Shown here: positions 1-8,900 of the stretch, piece after piece
How positions within the stretch are numbered: position 1 is the stretch's first letter
How the letters are laid out: each line of letters starts with the position of its first letter
Assembly: GCF_000003605.2 (NCBI RefSeq)
Contig: NW_003135349.1
Coordinates: 296,223 to 312,710, forward strand
Length of the DNA: 16,488 nucleotides
Source of the DNA: Saccoglossus kowalevskii
Lineage: Eukaryota; Hemichordata; Enteropneusta; Harrimaniidae
Direction of reading: 5' to 3'
Notes under the pieces: model-generated
Told to the model about the DNA's origin: nothing
The model's input: only the letters and a program-made list of their open reading frames with translations
Database searches by the model: none
Made by a program: the position numbers and the translations under genes

Positions 1-479
1 ACTGTACTCAGGGCTAGGACACTTTCAGACTGTTTTTTATTCTGTGTTGACTGTTGACGGTGATTCCAACGTTGCTACGTAAACGGTAATAACTGTTCCA
101 TTCCGTCTGTCAATCGAAGAAAATCACAATAAACATCCTACTCACCGATAATCTCTCGTCAACTCTATGATCATTTCCGGTATTCAGCGAGACTCAACTT
201 GTCTTCCCTCAAAACAAATGGTTGCTTCACAATATCGTACGACCTTTTCTAATTTGCATAAAAGATGGCGATGTTAGGCCGAAGGGGGCGCACTTCATTA
301 AGTAAAGAGGAAACTACTAAATTCAGGGCTCAAACCACTAATTGAATCTCCATAGACAAATATCAGGTAAACAAGAAACACCTACTGTATTTGGATTGCA
401 CTTAGAGAAATCACTGGAAAACCACCAAGATTAGAACATCCAAATACACTCAGAATAAAAGACCACATGTTGGTCTCAC
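1..479. other. Relatively GC-richer leader segment with promoter-like features, no assigned gene
   Basis: Composition is less AT-rich than the following 4 kb. It holds an octamer ATTTGCAT (252-259), AAGATGGCG (262-270, similar to a YY1/downstream promoter motif) and a short plus-strand frame at 265-345 (27 codons with the stop, starting MAMLGRRGRTSL). A possible donor GTAAAG follows at about 301. This could be the 5' end of a rightward gene or the 3' end of the leftward gene. Neither is established. Confidence 0.25.
36..41 (-). terminator. Possible minus-strand polyadenylation signal AATAAA
   Basis: AATAAA on the minus strand at the left edge. It would suit a transcript that uses the candidate 480-517 exon and ends near the window boundary. 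There is no other support. Confidence 0.12.
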
Positions 480-517
480 CTTTGACCCAGGTGATTACGC
501 CTTCAAACAGGGAGCAC
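480..517 (-). CDS. Candidate 38-nt micro-exon, possibly downstream SLC37 coding exon
   Basis: On the minus strand a strong pyrimidine tract (a run of T then CTCAG, at 518-530) is followed by 38 bases and a GTGAGA donor (474-479). Only one of three frames is open. It reads CSLFEGVITWVK and begins with one base completing a split codon, exactly the phase left by exon 9. The implied intron is about 5.5 kb. I recognise no conserved SLC37 sequence in it, so it may equally belong to another gene or be chance. Confidence 0.25.
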
Positions 518-2108
518 CTGAGAAAAAAAAAATTTCATTGGTTCTTGCAAAGCATTTAAATTGGTTAATTAGTGGCATGAGACCAGCAATATGCTACTTT
601 GACAGCAATTTTGAATTGGAAAATCGCATACAATTGAGGTTCATAATTCACAAACCAATTTGGGTACATCAAAAGCCAATTGCAACAAATCATTTAGAAA
701 ATTTCTTTCCCAAATGTGTCAGTCACAACTATCCGTAAATTCATAACAGGCAAATCTGTTAAATTAAAAAATTTGGGAGATTCACAAGAATGAATTTACT
801 CAATTCTGTATTTCGCTGACAAGCTTCAAAAACCAATGAAATATTATTTTTACAGAATGTCATGAACTTTAACCTCAAAAACCATTAACATTGCTTTGAA
901 TTATAATATATCAATTTATGTCCCACAGCAGGAAAAAAATCACACGAATCTCTGTAAAAATTTAACTTTAATTTCGGTTTACAGCATAAGGCATAGACTG
1001 TTATAAATAATCTGAAAAAAAAAATTTGTAAAACCAATTCAGAAAACTTTTTAAAAGACAGATATACAGCAAAATAACGAGACGAAAAAATATTTATATT
1101 GGAAATTTTTAAACTCTCTCAACTCAAATATTTAAGTAGTTTTTATTTTCGCGAACACCAAAAATTCAAAATTGTGTATTTTTGCTTGTGTTGTCATTGC
1201 AAGCTGCTTTATAAATTCTTTGTTGTGATTGTCATTCTGTTTGAAGTTTGATTGTTTTGACGTGAAACTGCAAAATGTAATGCTCAAGAAATCCACCACA
1301 TCGTGTAATTTAATGATGCTGCAGTAAGTTAAAAATATTTGGCTGTGCTTGAAACAACAAATACTTATGCAATACTATCCTTTCATATTAAGTTTTTCGC
1401 TCTCTGTTTTTCATGAAAGAGACCTTTGAGGCGGACTGAAAAATAGGCTGCTGGGGGAAGCCATGCTTTTGCTGTCTGAACAAGGCATAGGAAACAGCTC
1501 ATTTTTTAAGGAAAGACATTTATTTTTTTATTTTTAATTTAACCCATCAGTGTGTTCAATCACGTAACTGTGAGAGCATCAGGGTCAACCATACACAAGT
1601 TCTTTGGAGTTTCAAGAATTGTAATTTTTTAACATCCATTCATTCCAAGTCATGTTTCTGACGTTTTACAATGAATTCCAGGAAGGTATGAATATTTTAT
1701 GGAAATTTATAAAAAAAAAATTAACCATGGAAGACAATCATGCCTTATTCAAATCCAAAGAATTCCCTTGAATTGGCTATAGCATGATTACTAACCGGTT
1801 TAGTAACCATGGTTATAGAAGCCCATTTCCGATGAGTCAATTTTGTCTCTAGAGGGCGCCATTCAACAGGTTTGTTTCAGGCATCAGTCTGTTGAATAGT
1901 TATCCATTGAAATCATTAAGGCAAATTACAATAAAACATTTTTGAAGTAAAAAAAAAAGTTGCTCTAATTACCAATGCTATCTATGGGTAATAATTGTTC
2001 AACTGACATCACATTTCAGAAGAAATCAGGCATTTCAGAAGAATCAAATAATTGCACAAAATGGCGACTGTTTTCAAAAAAAGAAACATGTTAATTTCAG
2101 CCTCATAA
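518..2108. other. AT-rich non-coding stretch
   Basis: No exon, long frame or RNA gene is recognisable. There are short A runs, a fragment TTATTTTCGCGAA near 1143 like the termini of the TA-flanked elements elsewhere in the window, and a weak inverted pair TTAACCATGG (about 1721) / CCATGGTTA (about 1807) that may be a relic of a small element. An open frame at 538-738 has no recognisable protein features. Confidence 0.5.
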
Positions 2109-2320
2109 TACTGTGTAATACTTTATTTTCGCTGGAATCAATTTTCGCTGAAAAGGCTTTTTGAGCGTTTTGTATGGAATTTATTTTCACTGATTTTTGA
2201 TGAGTTTAATGTGAAATATAGGAAAAAAAGTATATTCGCTGGATTTTATTTTAACGGAATCATCCCTTCGGTGTAAATAGCGAAAATAAATTCCAAGCAA
2301 AAATAAAGCATTCTACAGTA
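2109..2320. mobile_element. TA-flanked MITE (Tc1/mariner-like) with about 40-bp imperfect terminal inverted repeats
   Basis: The left end is TACTGTGTAATACTTTATTT, continuing TCGCTGGAAT. The right end, reverse-complemented, reads TACTGTAGAATGCTTTATTT, continuing TTGCTTGGAAT. The two agree over about 40 bases with scattered differences. Both are bounded by TA, the usual target duplication of Tc1/mariner elements. At about 208 bp there is no room for a transposase, so the element is non-autonomous. A half copy in the same orientation lies at 11833-11950. Confidence 0.75.
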
Positions 2321-2578
2321 TGCCATAGGTCATACCTTTTATGCAGCATACAAACAAAATTGCATAGAGCAAATCTTACCCTACAGGGCTTAAAATGGGA
2401 GAGACATCACCTGCGTATACGTCAGATGGATATAGCGTGTCATTGTCTACCCATGAACCTTTGTATTTTTAGCGTGTTGTTATCTTCGCTTGAGACCCAA
2501 TTCCCGCTCATGTGCAGGTGATGACCCTCTCACTTTAATTATTCACTGGGTTTTATTTTTGCTTATTTTAATGATAGC

Positions 2579-2806
2579 TTAACCTTTTCACCACCAGATT
2601 TTCTCGCCCAAATTTTCCTGCACTTTTCTCTTATATTCTTCAATATTTCTGAAAATGAATCATAAGCAAACGGACACAATTTGAGTTAATTTTTAGTTTT
2701 TACTCAAACAATTTGATTATTTTGTCCCAATCTTCTGAAGGAAAGTACAGACAACACACAGGACTATTTTGTGATAAAAAGAGGAAACTGGTAGTGAAAA
2801 GGTTAA
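2579..2806. mobile_element. TTAA-flanked MITE, piggyBac-like
   Basis: TTAA at 2579-2582 and 2803-2806 bracket 220 bp whose ends are CCTTTTCACCACCAG and CTGGTAGTGAAAAGG, inverted repeats matching at 14 of 15 positions. A TTAA target site and ends beginning CCYTTT are typical of piggyBac transposons. There is no coding capacity. Confidence 0.75.
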
Positions 2807-4252
2807 TTAAAACTCTGGAAATGTGCAATATTAAGAAAAGAATATATTGTTTTCTTCACAAATCAATTTAAACCTAGTGAATTACCCTGTAACATCAATT
2901 CTGCTAAAATTAACCACAGTTAATATTTCCCCCTCTACAATGCTGCTACATGTAGCTCAAAATTTTTCACAAGATTCTTAGAGTTGCGAAGATTTCAATA
3001 TTTCAGTATGTTTATCAACTATTATCAACTTTGGGAAAAGAAATATTAAAAAGATTTACAAGTACCGGTAAGTGCATGTCTATATACTATAATCATAAAA
3101 ATGAAGTCCTGAAAACAACACCTCATCACTCATGATATGTAAACGGAAAGAGTTCTTTTTGTACCCCACCCCTAATCCTAACTCCAGTCCTCATCCCAAG
3201 CCCCTCAATTCAATTGTATATGCACCCTCTAGATAACTATAGGTGTCCTTAGGAGGGGCATGTGCAATGAAATGAGTGCTGGAGGGTAGGTGTAGGGTAC
3301 AAACAGAATTATTTCCTGTAAAGCTTTCAATAAATGTAAATGAATGTATTTTGTCAAATAAATTTAAACATTTCAAGATAAACAAAAGAAATGTTTGAGT
3401 GGCCTACATGGCAATAAAAGTGGCTCCATACATAGTACTAGTATTGCAATTTGCTGTAAACTAGTTAATTTTCTCTTCTATAAATAAAATGATCTTTTTG
3501 ACATTCGTGATGAAAAAATTTGGCGAAAGTCGCTGACATACCATGTCATAGAACAGCAGAGAAATTTACACAACTTAGAAAATTGGTGAAAATTTTCTCC
3601 CAGAATTAAAGTGATTACAGAATTTCAGAGAAGCAAGGTATCTTAACAATGTAGCTCCTTAAGATGCTGATGAAAAATAACTATGATACAATCTTAATAT
3701 ACCGGTATATTTATAACTGAATGAGATCCCTCAAGAGGGCAGCATTATTGAATTGTTCTGTGAATGATGATAGTACATAATAATAACCCCTAGGATGGTA
3801 CTATTTCTGAATGAGACTCCTTAAGACAGTAATAATATTTTGGTAAGCTCCTTGAGTTGGCAGAATCATTTAATGATGACAGTTTTGACTCATTACAAAA
3901 AAATTGAAGTGTTTCCATGTTCTTCAATTGACTACCCATTTAATCTATAAAAAATACAGTTGCAATATATGTACACTGTTTTAAAAATCACTGTATGGTC
4001 CCATTTTCGTCTGTTTTATCAGTTTCCTGTAGTATGTCTGTAGTAAGAAGTGGCTCCCTGTAGAATAAAGAAAAACATTGATTATCTATTTTGTCTGTGT
4101 TTCGTGAATTTTTTACTCAAATCTAGAAGCCAGTATACAAGCAACCCTTTCAACGCAAAAGTTAACTTTTGTCATCTTTTACAGAATGAAATCATTTTTT
4201 CAACCCTGTAATCTGGAAAAATATGTTTAGTCCAAAATTATCAAAAAACAAA
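2807..4252. other. AT-rich non-coding stretch with a degenerate repeat and a MITE-end fragment
   Basis: No exon recognised. A degenerate repetition around 3715-3880 shares the theme AATGAGA-TCC-T-AAGA-GGCAG with ATTATT spacers. At 4144-4180, CCCTTTCAACGCAAAAGTT and following bases are an inverted relative of the end of the TTAA MITE and array unit near 9725-9760. The C/T-rich frame on the minus strand at 3191-3385 has no recognisable domain. Confidence 0.45.
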
Positions 4253-4900
4253 CACACTGACTGGAGGAGCATGTTGTAACGCCATCAATGGAAATGTAAT
4301 TCTCTCTAGGAGATTATGCATATTACTTCTATATATGGTGTCTGGGAACTACAAACACCGAAAGAAGCATCTTGAATTGTCATCAATGAAGATGCAATGC
4401 TCACTGGGAGATTATGCAAAGAACGTCCATATATGGTGTCTGGGTATTACTAACACTGACTTAAGGAGCATGTTGTCATGCTATCAATGGACATGTAATT
4501 CTCTCTCAGAGATTATGCAAATTACTTCTATATATGGTGTCTGGGTATTACTAACACTGACTTGAGGAGCATGTTGTCATGCTATCAATGGACATGTAAT
4601 TCTCTCTCAGAGATTATGCAAATTACTTCTATATATGGTGTCTGGGTATTACTAACACTGACTGGAGGAGCATGTTGTAACGCCATCAATGGAAATGTAA
4701 TTCTCTCTAGAAGATTATGCAAATTACTTCTATATATGGTGTCTGGGGACTACAAACACTGAAAGGAAAATGTTGAACTGTCATCAATAAAGATGCAATG
4801 CTCACTGGGAGATTATGCAAATAACTTCCATATATGGTGTCTGGGTATTACAAACACTGAGTTAAGGAGCATGTTGTCATGCCAACAATCTGTTTCATGC
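4253..4900. repeat. Tandem array, 98/101-bp units, about 6.3 copies
   Basis: The landmark GGAGCATG (or variants) recurs at 4266, 4364, 4465, 4566, 4667, 4765 and 4866, with spacings 98, 101, 101, 101, 98 and 101. Three unit types can be told apart after the landmark: A (TTGTAACGCCATC), B (TTGAA-TGTCATCAA-AAGATG) and C (TTGTCATGC). Their order is A-B-C-C-A-B-C, so the whole A-B-C block is duplicated with an extra C. Several units contain TTATGCAAATTACTTCTATA. Short open frames here arise from the repeat and are not genes. Confidence 0.9.
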
Positions 4901-5137
4901 ACATCTCTGTAACTACAAAACACATGATCAGCTATCATTAGTTTACAATCTACAATAGACCAAATAGGAGTTATGTGTGTGATACTCAAGTCAGAAACAG
5001 GCTTGTAAATTCACAACATGCATGGTCAGCAATATGCCTGAATATGCATCAAAGATTTGGACATTCAGAATTTGATGTAATGTGTTGACATGGGAACACA
5101 CGAAACATTAAAGAAGCAAAAAATCTTTCACGATTAA

Positions 5138-5143
5138 TTTATT
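5138..5143 (-). terminator. Possible polyadenylation signal AATAAA for the unspliced-end SLC37 transcript
   Basis: The minus strand reads AATAAA here, about 800 bases beyond the read-through TGA at 5943-5945. An ATTAAA variant also occurs on the minus strand at 5443-5448. In DNA this AT-rich such hexamers are expected by chance, so this is only a candidate 3' end. Confidence 0.2.
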
Positions 5144-5361
5144 GTTTAATCAACTATTTTAATCCACCATTTTAAACTGCATTGCTTTTGACATATCAAT
5201 ACACCAGATGCTCAGGTGACATAATATCCCCTAAATAGTATGTATTCTGACATAAATAAAATGGTGGATTCGATGACATACTCTGACAAATAATATCACA
5301 TGACATGGAAACCCTTATATGTTCATATTACATCACTGGTGGGCAGACAATAGAATGTATA

Positions 5362-5435
5362 TACTGTGAATTTTTAAATTTTGGCATGTCTAGGAAAATA
5401 TATTTTAGACAGCAAAAATTTACCAGTTTACAGTA
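5362..5435. mobile_element. Very short TA-flanked inverted-repeat relic
   Basis: TACTGTGAATTTTTAAATTT at the left and, reverse-complemented, TACTGTAAACTGGTAAATTT at the right: a 74-bp structure with degenerate inverted ends of the same TACTGT type as the elements at 2109-2320 and 6653-6974. It could be an internally deleted member. Confidence 0.45.
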
Positions 5436-5649
5436 TATTTTACTTTAATACAAACATAACATTTACTATTTACATATAAAGTGGCAGGCAACGAGACAAA
5501 TAAAATGTGCCATTTATATTACCATGACGATGAAGATGAACAAAAATTAACTAAAATAAATTATACAATTAATAAATATTAGTAAAAATACATCAAGTCT
5601 GTGAAATTGTAATCGTTCTACTCTAAGCTTAGATGATCAAAGATGGCAA

Positions 5650-5936
5650 CATCATATCAATGAGATAGGTAAAAATAAAATTCTGTGGTAAAGAGTTAAT
5701 AATGATCTACATATGAGCATATCTTGATCAATGATATTAGAGTATGCTAATGAGGTAGGCAAAATAAACTTCTGGGGTCAAGAATTATTGATGATCTACA
5801 TATGAACATAACTGGACCAATGATATTAGAGTATGCTAATGAGGTAGGCAAAATAAACTTCTGGGGTCAAGAATTATTGATGATCTACATATGAACATAA
5901 CTTGACCCATGATATTAGAATATGCTAATGAGGTAA
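5650..5936. repeat. Tandem array, 89-bp units, about 3.3 copies
   Basis: TATGCTAATGAGGTA recurs at 5743, 5832 and 5921, with a diverged start at about 5655. Spacing is 88-89 bp. Two central units are nearly identical, sharing AAACTTCTGGGGTCAAGAAT and GATGATCTACATATGA; the outer one is diverged. The array stops about 7 bases short of the read-through stop codon of SLC37 exon 9, so it would form the start of the 3' UTR or intron. Confidence 0.88.
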
Positions 5937-5942
5937 TTATAA

Positions 5943-8900
5943 TCAGTTCATTAAATGACCAATATAATAATTATCATACCTGTCTTCTGATCTGACATAT
6001 CCTGTTTGTGGACTGCAGCACCAACCCTTCAATTCTCGTATCACTAATCGGGTCATAAACTGGAAGAAAAGTTACAATAACAGTTAAGAGAGCAAATATA
6101 AACTTTTCCTTATGTTGTGATAAATTGCTGAGAAAGGGTGGGGTTAGGGCATTAAGGAACTTATACCGTGAAACCTGGTTCATTGCTTTGATTTACAAAG
6201 TCAACTTTTGTCAATTTCTACAAATAAATCAACATCAGTGTTTCATACTTTTTTAACAATTTTGATCAAAACATTGTAGCCAATGGGAATTTATATTAAA
6301 TTTTGACCAAAATTAAAGAAATTATAGAAAAATGCATAGAAATGTGCAGAATGTTGGGAAAAATATCGTACAGTAAGCATGGCATAGTCCCAGTAAGTTA
6401 TCAAATTTAAGATATATAGTTTTGTTTATAAGTAATATAGTTGGAACATAAACATGTCAGAAGTATGGATCCAGAAGATAATGCTTGAGGATTTTTTAAT
6501 ATTAAAATGATTGACATCTTGTATCTGATCATCAAACAAGTACTTGTCCATATTGAGAAATATTGCTCTGGAACAGCATTAATTAAAACAAAATGGCCAC
6601 CAGTCGGCCATTTTGATAACTTCTATATATCTATAACATGATGTAAAATGAATACTGTAAAACATGTTTTTTTTGCAAGCATGTCTTTTTAGCGAATTTA
6701 GCGAGAACTGATTCGTTAATTCAAGATGTCGCTAATGACTTTATTATACATTCAAAATGGCCAAGGTTTGGGGATTTGTATACACTTGACAGTTTTTCTT
6801 TGTTTTTATGAAGGTGTTAACTGTGCATTTGTTTTGGCACGCGACAGGAAAGTATTGTGAAAACAGGAAATCGACAATGACAAGAGAGATTCGCTTAATC
6901 AACACTTCGCTATTACGTCATTTTACCACAATTCGCTAAAATTGCATGTCGCTTTTTCAACATGTTTTACAGTATATAAAATTTGAACATAATCATTCAA
7001 AGCATTTTTGAATCCAATCTGTAAAATAAAATAACGTGCATCAGGAACCCATAATCTCCAATGTATGTACCAAGTTTGAACAAAATCCATCTATAAATGC
7101 GAAGACCCAGTTTTGGAATTCCAGAAATGCTTGATTTTTGATGATTTTTTCAGCACAAAAATGGCTGCCATTTGGCCATTTTGAATCAGATAGTCAAACG
7201 AATATATTTATGACATGATGTATAATGAATATATAAAATTTCATCATAATGAGTCAAAGCATGGCAGTGATATGGCACTAGAACTGCATTCATTAAAACA
7301 AAATAGTCGCCAGTTGGACATTTTAAATTGAATCTGAAAAATAAATTGATGTGCATCAAGGTCCCATAATGTCCAAACAACAAACAAATTTAAACAAAAT
7401 CCATCCATAAATGCTTGATTTTGATTATTTTTCAGCACAAAAATGGTCACCATTTGGCCATCTTGAATCAGATAGTGAAACAAATAGATGTGCATATGTA
7501 TAATATCATGTATGATGTATGTGTGAAGTTTGACTATGATTGGTCCAGGCATTTCTAAGATACAGGTCTGGACGTACACACGCACAGAGGCATGGAGGCA
7601 CGGAAACACAAAGGTCAAAATACAAGTCCGCTGTTTTCTGACTGCGTACGAGCGGGGAGTAATAACAGATAAAGAGGAAAATGAAATTCTAACTTACAAC
7701 ACAAGCAGTAAGGTCTGCTGCTATTAGCATATAAAATACATTATTCCAGCCATAGGGGTTGATGACTCCTGTGAGGAGTGGACCAAGAGCAGCACCAATT
7801 GAACCTGTACCATCAATAATGGCAGTAACTGTTGACAATGCTTTGGAATTACCCTCTAATGAGGGATGCGTACCCTATGGATGAAAAGAAAATATGGACA
7901 CTATGTAATAACACTGTCTGTGTGTGTGTGTGTGTTAATGTTAACCAAACAGTTGATACAAAAGTCTTAACAAATACCATCAGCAAAGTTCCGAGAAATA
8001 TAGTGTTGCAAGAATGACAGATGATCACCTTTTAACTGTACTCACTAGAAAACTCACAATAGAACCGACGATACTTACAAGATCGGCAGCAACAGCAGTT
8101 GTTATCAGAGCATAAGGACCATTGATGAATATACCACTTAGAATTAACATGATTATGTTGAACCAAACGGCAATATGACCGAAATAATTATAAATAAACA
8201 TCTGAAAAGAATCATAGGAAAGTTACTAGAACATGTAGTAAAGTGACAATATTGATGGTTCAATATAAGCAATATAATTGTTTACAAACAATTTGAGAGC
8301 ACATTGTGCAACGTTTTAAAAAGACACATTTCTAGCAGGCAAGTGGTTGAATTTAGAAAATGTATTCCGAGTACTATATATTATATCTATATAAGTCGTT
8401 TGATACTGTTGCTGTAAGTCTATTACTATCTGTCACAATATGCCGTAATTTTGCGTTAAAGCACAGGATTCTACCATATTAGAATATAGCGTAATTATTA
8501 CAACCTTTTCCACTGAGAACTTAGACTAAACAACAAGAATTAAAGATTTTGTCACGAAATGAACAAAAGAGGTCGACCCAAGGTACCATACATACCAAGT
8601 ATCAATTTTGAAAGCAATTGTCAATGAGCTGAAAGGTTTCAAGAAGTAATCAAAAATGCAATTGTTGACGGACGGACGAAAACTGACAATCACCTATACA
8701 GTTATATGAACAGCTCTGCTCTGTCATCTATAATCACAGCGGAGCTAAAAAAAACTATTTAATATTCATATTCCTCCATTAATACATGTACTAAATAAAT
8801 CTTTATGTCCGTTATAGAATTATATAATATGAATTGTATAAAAGTTCCCAAATAATAGTGCAGTAAAATATATAAGAAAATTAACCAGATCAGGGTCCAT

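Larger units (their letters stand above)
4901..5649. other. Non-coding AT-rich stretch (possible 3' UTR/flank of the SLC37 gene)
   Basis: No exon recognised. It includes the small inverted-repeat relic at 5362-5435 and weak minus-strand polyadenylation hexamers at 5138 and 5443. Part of it would be 3' untranslated region if the gene ends at the TGA at 5943-5945. Confidence 0.4.

Noticed and set aside
1721-1815. Small inverted pair TTAACCATGG / CCATGGTTA as a MITE
   Set aside because: Nine or ten bases with no further terminal similarity and no clear target duplication; could be chance.
3191-3385. 64-codon minus-strand open frame
   Set aside because: No domain, no splice context, and composition like the surrounding non-coding DNA.
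4253-4900. Regularly spaced repeats suggesting a CRISPR array
   Set aside because: The units are about 100 bp, contiguous and without unique spacers, in DNA with spliced animal genes.
5974-6183. 69-codon minus-strand frame ending IRRQV
   Set aside because: It is a different phase over SLC37 exon 9; the true frame gives RLVIRELKG and matches the family tail.
7186-7727. Several open frames on both strands (65, 124 and 65 codons)
   Set aside because: They fall in the dispersed repeat and its low-complexity tail and conflict with each other; none resembles a known domain.
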